Below, piece by piece: positions 51,401-56,759 of a stretch of 64,000 nucleotides of DNA (position 1 is its first letter; each line of letters starts with the position of its first letter). Both the position numbers and the translations under genes were made by a program. The stretch is from Paracentrotus lividus (Eukaryota; Echinodermata; Echinoidea; Camarodonta; Echinidae). The stretch is taken from positions 495,345-559,344 of the forward strand of contig CALNVZ010000218.1 of NCBI GenBank assembly GCA_940671915.1, given 5' to 3'. The notes under the pieces are model-generated. The model was not told where the DNA came from. It saw nothing but the letters and a program-made list of their open reading frames with translations, and did not search any database.

Positions 51401-54400
51401 AACTACAATGACTCTACCATGTCTGGAATTTGCTCAAAATGTTGAAATCGTTAACTTTAAGATATCATATGAAATTATAAGACCCTTTAGTAAATACTTG
51501 ACTATATATTTCATTGTTTTGTATTTCGTATAAAATTGCTTTTTAAATATCATTAAATATTATTTTCATTATACAAGTCAATATAGGCCTACAATAAGTT
51601 ATTTATATTAATTATATACTGTGAATATACCCCAAAAAGTCGTAGCAAAGAGATTGATGCCTCATCCCAATACTGAGTACCATAATCATTTCCGCCATTT
51701 TGGATGGCATATTACCTGCACTAATGTTGCTGTGTCAGGCAAGCTATTCTATGCCACATGCACCCTTCACTATAACAAATTGACCTGTACACGCTAGTAT
51801 GATTAAAATAAAACTATCAGCTTACTAAATATACAAAAATTGAGGTTACCCCCTCAAACACTCTTTCACCATCACATTCTGTGAAATATCAAATTTTACA
51901 TCAGGGTAAAAAAAATGCCGTATGTTGTACGTACCTGTTGGTTTTCAGCAATTTTCTCAGAGAAATTTCGGCATCAGATGACTTCTCACGACGATATATT
52001 TTCGTATACAGTTCATATGAACAACATTATGGTGCTCACACCGGTCACCGGTCGACGGTTACGACTTGATTTGCTTTAGGTGGCCCATATTACCTGCTGG
52101 CCCATATTACCTGCATGTACCCTATATATGACGCTCAATGACAATCTTTTTCGACTTCTAAACCATTACAAATCATTGTTTTGAATACGATGAAAATAGA
52201 TAGTCCATGAAAAAATATCTTTTGTTTTCTGCTTGAATACAAGTTGAATAAATTGCATATTTTTCATATACAATCAGAAAATTGATTGTTTTAAATCGTC
52301 ACACGGCTATTACGTCTTATGTTCTTAATGGTTGAACAAGGCGAAGATTAATATCAATTCCTTTGCTATGTGACACAAAGAGTTTTGAGTTACTTTCAAT
52401 AACACATTTGAAACACCCATTCTAATTGGTTCACAGTGAAAATCTTACTCAGGAATTCTTTAAAACACGGATCCTAATTGGTTATCATCATTTTTTCTCT
52501 CTCTCTCTCTTCTAGAAAGCTGACCTTGCCGTTGCACCTCTAACCATATCCTACGTCCGGGAACAGGTCATAGATTTCTCCAAACCCTTCATGTACCTGG
52601 GAGTGACTATCCTGTACCGTGTTCCTGAGCCACAGAACCCTGGCGTCTTCTCCTTTCTAAATCCACTCTCCTTCGATATCTGGATGTACATCATCATGGC
52701 CTACCTCACAGTCAGTCTCTCCTTCTTCATGCTGGCAAGGTTCAGCCCGTACGAGTGGTACAACTCCCACCCGATCAACCCTGACTACGACGCTGTAGAG
52801 AACCAATTCACCCTTCTCAGTTGTCTTTGGTTCTCGTTTGGAGGTCTCATGCAGCAGGGATCGGAGCTCAACCCGAAGGCATTCTCCACCAGGGTTCTGA
52901 GTGGTTTCTGGTGGTTCTTCTCGCTGATCTTAGTGTCCTCCTACACGGCTAACCTAGCTGCTTTCCTCACAGTAGAGAGGATGGTATCGCCTATAACCAA
53001 TGCTGATGATCTCGTTAAACAGACTTCGATAGAGTATGGCACAAGAACAAGCGGATCAACAAACACATTTTTTAAAGTAAATGTCTTACATCTTAAGTTT
53101 CTTTTCAAATTTCTTTGGAATAGGTTAGATAGGCCATTGTTTTGAATTAATGGTTGATGCAATACACAGGACTGTGGGTAAAATAATGATAGTGATAAAG
53201 TCAAACCTTTCACATTATAATTTCCAACTTTGCAAATTTGGAAAATTGTTTCCTATAAGGGTCCTATAAGATATCACCGCATATAGGACATACACACTGA
53301 TAAAAATGGGCTCAAATTTGTACCTTTAGATACGCATTCCTTTTTGGCACTGGATGTAACTTTAAATGTATAACTTCGCATCATGACGGTTGCTCCCAGT
53401 AAGACATTTTACGTGTATACGTGCAGTGTTGAACCCTTTTTTTCTCAGTGCGTAGCATATCTTAGGGAACGAAAAACTGTAAGGTAATATTTGTTTTCTA
53501 TGATGTTGAACAATTAATATGTGTAGGTCTTGATGTTACTTGTATATTTCCCCTCCGGTATAGATGTATTTAAGACATTAAGAAGTCCTGCAGATATCTC
53601 ATTAAGACAAAAGCCATTCCTTAGCATGATATGTATCCACGGCTGATGTATTAATGGACGCCCCTCCAGGTCGCAACTGTCGCTGATTCCCTTCCCTGCA
53701 CGCTCCGGCATACTCTAGGTGTCAGCTTCCGTCACTTCCCTGCTGGGTATGCGCACTCTAGCTGCCAAGCATTCCTTCATCATGTTATGATATTAATGGG
53801 AACACCCCGCTCTGACAATGGGAAAGATAATATAATATTGCAGAGGATCAATTCGGGTTATGCATCTCTTTGATACCCTGTAACATAAAACACACGATCA
53901 ATCTTACGACGGATATCAATCGTAAGTCTGTGGTAAACCTTGTATTAAAGTGTTAGAATTGATCGTAAGATTGATCGTACCTCTATTATGATACATAGGA
54001 ATTTGAGAATGTTAACGTCATTGTCTCCTTAGGATGCTGTTTGTTTTATCAGCGTGGATGTGCCCTAGTTGACAGCATGCTACATGTAATACATAAAATC
54101 ATAAATGCAATGTCAGTTGGGTGTGTAATCTAACGCCATTGTAATGAATACTTCCACCCTGAGATCTACTCTATTGCCCTTAAACAAGAGGCGACAGATG
54201 ATATTTAATCACATAATATATTGAGCGGTAATGTCTGTAAAAACAAAGATTCGCTTTTCACCATACTCGGATGTACGTGCGTTTCTATATCATATTGGCT
54301 TCCATTATTGCTGTTCTCCAATATCTTATTGAAGAAGCATAACGAATTTTATAATTTAAAATTTAATTTTCATAACGAACATACCACTTACAAAGTACTT

Positions 54401-56600
54401 TAACAACGCTCCAACTTAATTCGCCCATTAAAACAGGGTTTAAAATAGATAGTCTTAAGAAGTGCAGTGCCCAAATTATGAAGACCTTAGACATGTTAGA
54501 TTCGAAAGGAATGAAATATATTTGCAGCTTTGACGTAAACTGAGTTAATGAAACAATATTGCAAGCAAAAATAGAAAATGCAATTACTAATATATCTTCT
54601 ATTGCCTCTTGTACAAAATATGGTAAACCAAAGCGCTTTTTCCCCTATTGTAACAAACGTGCATGGCTATATAATTAGTATTAATATAATAATTTGGAAC
54701 TATTCTATATTCACTACTTTCATATCTAAACAAGATTCGTTCTTTGTTTTGACAGCGATCAACAATACACACGTACAAGACAATGTGGGAATTCATGAGT
54801 TCAAAGCCACACGTATTCGTACAAACCTACAGAGAGGGCATCGATAGAGTTCTTAATAACAAGAACTATGCATTCCTGATGGAATCAACCATGGCGGAGT
54901 ATGAGGTGTCACAGCACTGTAAAAACCTAACCATGATTGGTGGTCTGATGAACTCAAGGGGTTATGGTGTAGGAACACCTTTAGGTAGGTAACACCGAAA
55001 GGGTCCTTGGGTATTCAGTTGTAACCATCGACTGACAGAAATGATAAACTAGTCGACTCCTCCCCATTTTTTAAATTTTTTTTATTGAAAACACTTGTTG
55101 ATATACTCTTACCAAGTGTTTCATGGCAGGTATCACAATATTCAGGAGCTCTAATTCAATTGCATTTAGAAAAAGAAAATGAAATCTTGAAGTTCGTGTC
55201 AGTATTCAAAACTCTTTAAAAGCCATATTATATGTTTAATGTGACACGTAATTTACAGAAATTAATTTTAGGATTGTTATTATCACAATCACCATTGATG
55301 TCATGATCAACATATGCAATGAACATCATTAATAAAAGCATTTAATTTTATCAGATTGGCTATGTGATTGGTTGGTAGGTAATCTCGACAGGCAAGTGTT
55401 GAAATACAAACATAATATTTATATTAATAGTATGGCCTGACAGACATAACCAAACATGATTGATACTGCCTCCATATTTCTCTAGGGTCGAGATATCGAG
55501 ACGAGATCACCAAAGCAATCCTCAAACTCCAAGAGGATGACATCCTCTTAGAACTGAAGAACAAGTGGTGGAAATCAGGCCAGTGCGTCAGGGATGATAA
55601 CAGTAAAGATGATGCCAGTGAGCTCGGGTTGAAGAACATTGGTGGTATATTCCTGGTGCTCGTTGCCGGGCTGGTTCTAGGGGTCATAACGGTGATTGCC
55701 GAGTTCGTCTGGAAGTCGAAGCAGAACGCAGAAATTGATAAGGTACGGTAATGCTGGAAAATAAATGTTGTCACCTGTTACACACTTCTTCAGAACTTAC
55801 ACACAAAACGTATGGAATATTTGAAGGAGTGTGTAACAGGTAACATTAACTTTCCAGCGGTAAATATGTATCATCATGGTAATATTGGTCCTATGGTTTT
55901 ATAACATTGGGTTCCAGGACAACTTATCCCTGTAGACAAGTATCCCTGGCCAACTCCTCCAGGACAATCTACCATATAACCCTTTATATAACCCTGTTTC
56001 TTAGGAGGGCCAGGGGGAGGGGGAGGGGGTTAGTTGTCCTCGGGGTAATTTTCCAGTGGTTGTTACTCTGATACAACCACATTGTTGGACCTGAGGCATA
56101 CACCGCTTTCTTGGTAGTAAGGTAAAATACAATCGTTAAACGGTTTGGTGTAGACAAATTTTAGTGCCGCTCCTAGGCCACCTGAAGCATCCTTCTCTGA
56201 GATGGAACAACTACACTACACATGGAGTTGGACTAACCCTAGAGGCTGTTGAGAACTTTGCCTAGAGACATGTCTTCCTGGAGTAGGCAATTAAACACAC
56301 CATCCTACGCTCTAAAGTCAAGTCAAGTATTTTAGTTGCCTTTTCTTTATTTTAAATTCTATGAATACTTTGTTACATTTGTTTTGATGAAAATTTTTCC
56401 AGTAAACGAATAACGCCGATTTTCTTATTTCTTCCTCGCAGAAATCTCTATGTGCAGAGATGATGGCCGGAATCCGTTTCGCTTTTAGATGCAATGGTAA
56501 AAAGAAAGCACCTCCTTCTATGGAACATAAATATATTCCTTCACCATACCCTACCGGTATAAATGGACAAATGATTCCTATGACAGAAACAGTGGCATAA
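24426..56600 (+). CDS. GRIK: Kainate-type ionotropic glutamate receptor gene (exons 2-14)
   Basis: A ligand-gated cation channel subunit for glutamate signalling at the plasma membrane. Thirteen sequential exons with GT-AG borders and compatible phases encode about 866 residues, against roughly 900 in vertebrate GluK2. Order: amino-terminal domain (exons 2-8), S1 (exons 9-11), M1, pore loop and M3 (exon 11), S2 (exons 11-13), M4 (exon 13) and cytoplasmic tail (exon 14). Ligand contacts known from the family are visible: EGY, PLT.SYVRE, SGST and FLMEST. Exon 1 with the signal peptide is missing from what I can recognise. Exon 10 carries a one-base frameshift, so the gene as printed would truncate; this could be assembly error, an allele or recent loss. 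Kainate rather than AMPA identity rests on the N-terminal GGIF..TYD.Q pattern and the ETVA tail. Paralogue is not assigned. Confidence 0.93.
24597..25171 (+). other. 5' part of intron 2, nothing recognised
   Basis: AT-rich sequence with no supported element. Confidence 0.5.
25175..25302. mobile_element. ~125-bp MITE family, copy 1 of 4
   Basis: The ends are GCCCT.TAACATAA...TTATGTTACA..GCCC, around inner CGATCAATC/GATTGATCG-type inverted repeats and a central ATGGTAAAC...GTTAC block. The same architecture and core are found at 53,875, 58,427 and 61,677. Confidence 0.8.
25459..26010. mobile_element. Element with repeated CACTTGGTCTAAT motif, split by a SINE
   Basis: CACTTGGTCTAACAG near 25,461 is mirrored by TGTTAGACCAAGTG near 25,997. 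The motif recurs near 25,541, 25,729, 25,795, 25,856 and 25,871. A 90-bp direct duplication (25,459-25,550 and 25,726-25,815) flanks a tRNA-derived SINE head. Confidence 0.55.
25622..25712 (+). mobile_element. tRNA-derived SINE head, copy 1 (truncated)
   Basis: AGTGTCGTAGTTTAGTGG contains an A-box-like TAGTTTAGTGG, and GGTTCGATTCC at 25,673-25,683 is a perfect B-box, spaced as in tRNA genes. The 3' body seen in the copy at 26,421 is absent. It is not called a tRNA gene, because the arms do not complete a cloverleaf and the unit recurs. Confidence 0.75.
26190..26280 (+). repeat. (GA)n-rich purine tract
   Basis: About 90 bp of GAGAGG/GAGAGA repeats. Ser/Leu/Pro frames on the opposite strand are artefacts. 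Confidence 0.95.
26421..26715 (+). mobile_element. tRNA-derived SINE, near full length, copy 2
   Basis: An A-box-like TAGTCTAGTGG and B-box GGTTCGATTCC (26,472-26,482) are followed by a 200-bp tRNA-unrelated body. It ends in AAAAGCGCCTTATAAC and an AT-rich tail. The head matches the copy at 25,622. Confidence 0.8.
27460..27477 (+). repeat. Poly-G run
   Basis: Uninterrupted G run of about 17 bases; length may be unreliable. Confidence 0.9.
27664..27900 (+). repeat. Two ~118-bp tandem copies
   Basis: Copy 1 is 27,664-27,781 and copy 2 is 27,783-27,900. Both begin ATAATCATGATATCTA.TGCG and share a TATGGAAACA.CAC block. Confidence 0.8.
28550..28610 (+). repeat. (GA)n microsatellite
   Basis: GA repeats with an internal poly-G run. 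Further GA tracts lie at 28,870-28,905 and 29,040-29,100. Together they create a long but artefactual reading frame on the opposite strand. Confidence 0.95.
28649..28822. repeat. Double palindrome built from GTTGGGAGCCAGAAGGGCGC
   Basis: Arms of about 80 bp fold back around a loop of about 15 bp (near 28,725-28,740). Each arm holds two copies of a GGGAGCCAGAAGGGCGCTATT-like block, giving four in all. The outer ends TATATCGTC / GACGATATA are perfectly inverted. Confidence 0.85.
29150..31085. other. Intron 2 sequence, nothing recognised
   Basis: No supported gene or repeat in this stretch apart from short homopolymers. Confidence 0.45.
31087..31332. mobile_element. MITE, ~245 bp
   Basis: CTAAAAGGGACTAAATCCGCTTT-like sequence at the left is mirrored at the right by AAGTGGATTTAGCCCCTTTTGG. 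Confidence 0.7.
31433..31478 (+). repeat. Poly-A/poly-G homopolymer
   Basis: Two A runs then a G run; homopolymer lengths are suspect. Confidence 0.9.
32395..33235 (+). repeat. CA-rich microsatellite region with small duplications
   Basis: CA tracts lie at 32,402-32,420, 32,750-32,785 and 33,096-33,126, and there is a poly-C run of about 24 at 33,208-33,232. Two unit pairs repeat: GAATGGAAATG.TATCTTCGGTAGATGTTAA (near 32,610 and 32,857), and CGAACAGCCATCCTCTGCGA (near 33,056 and 33,155). Confidence 0.85.
33240..35370. other. Intron 2 sequence, nothing recognised
   Basis: No supported gene, RNA or repeat family was recognised. Confidence 0.45.
35377..35441 (+). repeat. Poly-C/poly-A then (CAAA)n and (AAAAC)n
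   Basis: A simple-sequence block immediately before an inverted-repeat element. Confidence 0.95.
35522..35625. mobile_element. Short hairpin element (ACACTGTGAAA ends)
   Basis: ACACTGTGAAAATGGGCCAA at the left is mirrored by TTGGCCCAGTTTCACAGTGT at the right. Flanking CACTTTG/CAAAGTG inverted motifs suggest that a larger degenerate palindrome starts near 35,440. Confidence 0.7.
35640..37170. other. Intron 2 sequence, no supported gene
   Basis: An opposite-strand open frame of 204 codons (35,990-36,604) and an overlapping + strand frame of 116 codons (35,935-36,285) resemble no family I know. Neither is called. Confidence 0.45.
37178..37300. mobile_element. MITE related to 10,719-10,850
   Basis: Shares the GTCGG.CGTTTTATCCGACAAA core and GATGCAAGCATTTCA-type block with the element in the hAT-like insertion. 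The ends TTTCTTGAAATGA / TTTCATGAAATGA are degenerate. Confidence 0.55.
37301..38430. other. Intron 2 sequence, nothing recognised
   Basis: Only a short GA microsatellite at 38,229-38,265. A weak ~30-bp repeat (TTTCCAGCAACCTTG) occurs near 37,322 and 37,546. Confidence 0.45.
38435..40536. mobile_element. 2.1-kb transposon-like element with inverted ~155-bp satellite arms
   Basis: GTCCAGGCTAG at 38,435 is mirrored by CTAGCCTGGAC ending at 40,536, with TA on both sides. The inverted match continues through TTGTTTTTTGATATATACAA. Inside, about four direct ~155-bp units (38,510-39,185) face five or so inverted units (39,660-40,480). All carry GATTCCAAATCCGATGAGTG, CGCGAAACC and AAAATGGC.GCCA blocks. 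The centre 39,186-39,640 is single copy. Proteins read from the units are repeat artefacts. TA flanks suggest a Tc1/mariner-like insertion preference. Confidence 0.8.
40540..41455. other. 3' part of intron 2, nothing recognised
   Basis: Contains a pyrimidine-rich degenerate stretch at 41,055-41,330 only. Confidence 0.5.
41466..41510 (+). repeat. (AAAAC)n microsatellite
   Basis: About nine units, shortly upstream of the exon 3 polypyrimidine tract. Confidence 0.95.
41567..41821 (+). CDS. GRIK: Receptor exon 3 (amino-terminal domain)
   Basis: 255 bp, acceptor TTCCCAG, donor AATG|GTTAGT, phase 1 at both ends. It encodes [14 protein letters not shown], then [37 protein letters not shown] and NG. 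These match the family's VFGP, SICN..VPHIQT.W and WK.VTV.YDD blocks. The coding sequence is markedly more GC-rich than the surrounding intron. Confidence 0.95.
42328..42503 (+). CDS. GRIK: Receptor exon 4 (amino-terminal domain)
   Basis: 176 bp, acceptor CTCCAG, donor AAAAG|GTGAGT, entering in phase 1 and ending in phase 0. It encodes [20 protein letters not shown], then [20 protein letters not shown] and a final ..MLEK: the family's 'RLQELI...LK.MK....HVIFDCS...A..IL.' segment. Pieces of a second copy lie at 43,521 and 44,021. Confidence 0.94.
42525..43316. mobile_element. ~790-bp inverted-repeat element just after exon 4
   Basis: TACCCCCATTCCACTGA at the left and TCAGTAGAATGGGGGTA at the right are inverted, with TA at both outer borders. 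TCCGATG / CATCGGA-type motifs recur inside. It begins only about 20 bp after the exon 4 donor. Confidence 0.65.
43362..43436 (+). repeat. Short palindromic MITE, copy 2 of 3 (diverged)
   Basis: Begins with TGGGGATAATAGCGGCT as in copies 1 and 3; the right end is GCTATTGTTA. Confidence 0.45.
43521..44062 (+). pseudogene. Relic of duplicated exon 4, split by an insertion
   Basis: 43,521-43,537 (GGTACTATGATGAAACG) and 44,021-44,062 are consecutive parts of exon 4 (42,414-42,460). The second part reads [13 protein letters not shown]. Between them lie 483 bp (43,538-44,020), flanked by the direct repeat GATGAAACG on both sides. The copy is interrupted and lacks the rest of the exon, so it is not functional. 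Confidence 0.75.
43538..44020. mobile_element. 483-bp insertion in the exon 4 relic
   Basis: Flanked by a 9-bp GATGAAACG direct repeat (43,529-43,537 and 44,021-44,029). The left end has one TCCACGAGGCCGA unit, and the right end has five diverged copies in the opposite sense (TCGGCCTCGTGGA). The terminal GGG/GGTG bases pair poorly, so the exact ends are uncertain. AT-rich and non-coding. Confidence 0.6.
44449..44501 (+). repeat. Poly-T run (~53 bases)
   Basis: Uninterrupted T run; true length is uncertain. Confidence 0.95.
44844..44897 (+). CDS. GRIK: Receptor exon 5a (54-bp alternative exon)
   Basis: Acceptor GAACAG, donor CATTG|GTGAGT, phase 0/0, encoding [18 protein letters not shown]. 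It aligns with the family's 54-bp exon that encodes a '..MGMM.EYYHYIFTTL' segment of the amino-terminal domain. A second in-frame copy of identical length follows 72 bp later. Confidence 0.92.
44970..45023 (+). CDS. GRIK: Receptor exon 5b (54-bp alternative exon)
   Basis: Acceptor CCTATAG after a pyrimidine tract, donor TCTTTG|GTTAGT, phase 0/0, encoding [18 protein letters not shown]. It shares 10 of 18 residues with exon 5a and has the same length and phase. Both encode the same structural segment, so the pair is best read as alternatives. Including both would insert 18 extra residues in frame. Confidence 0.85.
45035..45190. mobile_element. MITE, ~155 bp, next to exon 5b
   Basis: CCCTGTTTCATATAAA...TTACGATCAACTGCAAAT at the left is mirrored by TTTGCAGTTAATCGTAA...TTTATGCTACAGGG at the right. 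It starts about a dozen bases after the exon 5b donor. Confidence 0.75.
45241..45280 (+). repeat. Poly-A run
   Basis: About 39 uninterrupted A bases. Confidence 0.95.
46398..46559 (+). CDS. GRIK: Receptor exon 6 (amino-terminal domain)
   Basis: 162 bp, acceptor CTTTCAG, donor GACG|GTAAGG, phase 0/0. It encodes [20 protein letters not shown], then [20 protein letters not shown] and ..[10 protein letters not shown]. This corresponds to '[21 protein letters not shown]...' with a potential N-glycosylation sequon NMT. The donor abuts a repeat array. Confidence 0.93.
46562..46975 (+). repeat. Three tandem copies of a TTTGGTCGCA..ACTGACCGAC repeat
   Basis: Units start near 46,568, 46,706 and 46,840. 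They share ACGACT.TGGATT.GAAATGAAAT and GTTATTTCAGAT..CAAGTCAG blocks. A complete MITE relative with inverted ends is at 61,382-61,536. Confidence 0.75.
47807..47962 (+). CDS. GRIK: Receptor exon 7 (amino-terminal domain)
   Basis: 156 bp, acceptor TTTTACAG, donor AATCG|GTAAGC, phase 0/0. It encodes [20 protein letters not shown] and ..[21 protein letters not shown], matching the family's 'AAL.YDAV......L.C....PW..G..L...I..'. The cysteine is the conserved C preceding the aromatic W. Confidence 0.92.
48369..48456 (+). repeat. (CA)n microsatellite, ~70 bp
   Basis: Long uninterrupted CA tract in intron 7, followed by CAAA and CAACAA runs. Confidence 0.97.
48903..49004 (+). CDS. GRIK: Receptor exon 8 (end of amino-terminal domain)
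   Basis: 102 bp, acceptor CCCCTTAG, donor TTCAG|GTAGGT, phase 0/0. It encodes [20 protein letters not shown] and [14 protein letters not shown], matching 'GLTG.I.F....GLR.DF.LD...L...GL..IG'. Confidence 0.92.
49275..49520 (+). repeat. Degenerate TTTATCACATGT minisatellite
   Basis: About twenty imperfect 12-bp units rich in ATCACATGTTTATCAC run up to the acceptor of exon 9, in intron 8. Confidence 0.8.
49535..49645 (+). CDS. GRIK: Receptor exon 9 (linker into ligand-binding S1)
   Basis: 111 bp, acceptor TTGTAG, donor TGATA|GTATGA (weak donor), phase 0/0. It encodes [15 protein letters not shown] and ends [12 protein letters not shown], the family's 'NRSLIVTTILEEPYV' entry into S1. A sequon NRT is present. 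Confidence 0.92.
49983..50165 (+). repeat. Tandem duplication of ~95 bp in intron 9
   Basis: CAGAGATTC.ACACGA.CGCATTG.TCGTAAGA and CTTTAGCTGAAA blocks occur twice, near 49,993 and 50,085. Confidence 0.65.
50384..50515. mobile_element. MITE, copy 1 of 2 (ACCCCCTGGATAATTAACCC ends)
   Basis: ACCCCCTGGATAATT...GGACAAC at the left is mirrored by GTTGTCC...GAATTATTCAGGGGTTA. A related copy lies at 55,910-56,065. Its right end is close to exon 10. Confidence 0.65.
50631..50841 (+). CDS. GRIK: Receptor exon 10 (S1), carries a +1 frameshift
   Basis: Acceptor CAAATAG, donor AGAG G|GTAGGC, with neighbours in phase 0. The length is 211 bp where a multiple of three is required. The first part reads [20 protein letters not shown] in frame, then a stop. 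One base further on, the sequence resumes as [15 protein letters not shown] and ..[22 protein letters not shown]. Both halves are perfect family matches (GND/E-KYEGYC junction), so a single extra base sits near 50,690-50,693 (GAATAAG). The Tyr of EGYC contacts ligand in relatives. Confidence 0.9.
51014..51065 (+). pseudogene. Relic of duplicated exon 10
   Basis: ATCAGACTGGTA.CAGATGG.AA.TAC.GTGGTCAGATGGA matches exon 10 around 50,757-50,805, with one missing base and several substitutions. It reads [11 protein letters not shown] in one frame. No splice sites or remainder of the exon are present. Confidence 0.75.
51154..52122. mobile_element. ~970-bp element with repeated GCAGGTAATATGGGC motif
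   Basis: TA|GGGTACATGCAGGTAATATGG at 51,154 is mirrored by CCATATTACCTGCATGTACCC|TA ending at 52,122. TA on both sides suggests a TA target duplication (Tc1/mariner-type). The motif recurs inverted at 51,344, 51,708, 52,085 and 52,102, and forward at 51,161 and 51,360. 51,340-51,377 is a perfect 18-bp-arm hairpin of two facing copies. No coding capacity. It lies inside intron 10. Confidence 0.85.
52516..53076 (+). CDS. GRIK: Receptor exon 11 (end of S1, M1, pore loop, M3, start of S2)
   Basis: 561 bp, acceptor CTTCTAG, donor TTTAAA|GTAAAT, phase 0/0. It begins [20 protein letters not shown], containing the glutamate-binding Thr and Arg. M1 is [20 protein letters not shown]. The pore loop is [14 protein letters not shown], with genomic Gln (CAG, 52,852-52,854) at the Q/R position. 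M3 contains [16 protein letters not shown]2 begins with [13 protein letters not shown] and the ligand-contact SGSTNTFFK. The Glu, Ile and Asp of VRE.VID are kept, as in kainate receptors. In vertebrate genes this region is, as I recall, divided among several exons. Confidence 0.97.
53295..53450. mobile_element. MITE, ~155 bp (CACTGA...TCAGTG ends)
   Basis: CACTGATAAAAATGGG at the left is mirrored by CCCTTTTTTTCTCAGTG at the right; intron 11. Confidence 0.65.
53875..53997. mobile_element. ~125-bp MITE family, copy 2 of 4
   Basis: The CCTGTAACATAAAA end, an internal CGATCAATCTTACGA...TCGTAAGATTGATCG inverted pair, and an ATTATGATACATAG right end. Confidence 0.8.
54756..54984 (+). CDS. GRIK: Receptor exon 12 (S2)
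   Basis: 229 bp, acceptor TTGACAG, donor TTTAG|GTAGGT, phase 0 to 1. It encodes [20 protein letters not shown], then [16 protein letters not shown] and [20 protein letters not shown]. The Glu of FLMEST contacts the ligand amino group in the family. NLT is a potential glycosylation site. Confidence 0.95.
55486..55742 (+). CDS. GRIK: Receptor exon 13 (end of S2 and M4)
   Basis: 257 bp, acceptor TCTCTAG, donor GATAAG|GTACGG. It completes the split Gly codon and encodes [28 protein letters not shown] (conserved cysteine), then M4 from [17 protein letters not shown] through [14 protein letters not shown]. Confidence 0.95.
55910..56065. mobile_element. MITE, copy 2 of 2 (related to 50,384)
   Basis: CCAGGACAAC...GGACAA at the left and GTTAGTTGTCC..GGGGTAATTTTCCAG at the right; it shares the GGGGGAGGGGG.TAGTTGTCCT block with the intron 9 copy. 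Confidence 0.6.
56442..56600 (+). CDS. GRIK: Receptor exon 14 (cytoplasmic tail and stop)
   Basis: 159 bp with stop TAA at 56,598-56,600; acceptor CCTCGCAG. The 52-residue tail starts [17 protein letters not shown], continues with basic KKK and proline-rich residues, and ends MTETVA. Vertebrate GluK2 ends in a similar ETMA that binds PDZ proteins, so the end looks like a retained PDZ ligand. The ATG-free, phase-0 junction fixes the frame. Confidence 0.93.
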   Translation, partial: KSLCAEMMAGIRFAFRCNGKKKAPPSMEHKYIPSPYPTGINGQMIPMTETVA

Positions 56601-56642
56601 CCAACAAGACAGTTTAGGCGCCGATCCAGGATTTTTAATTCG

Positions 56643-56648
56643 AATAAA
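56643..56648 (+). promoter_or_regulatory. Candidate polyadenylation signal AATAAA
   Basis: The first AATAAA after the receptor stop, 42 bases downstream. A 3' UTR this short would be unusual for a receptor gene, so longer alternatives are possible. Confidence 0.4.
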
Positions 56649-56667
56649 TTGTGCAGGCCTAATTATT

Positions 56668-56758
56668 GTCTGGGGACAATAGCGGCTCTGTTAGGTTTGG
56701 GCATGGGCGCGCGGCCGATACTTCTAATTATGTGACGTATGGCTGGGTCCGCTATTGC
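56668..56758 (+). repeat. Short palindromic MITE, copy 3 of 3
   Basis: GTCTGGGGACAATAGCGGCT...GTGACGTATGGCTGGGTCCGCTATTGCA, the best-preserved copy. It lies just after the candidate poly-A signal. Confidence 0.65.
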
Positions 56759-56759
56759 A

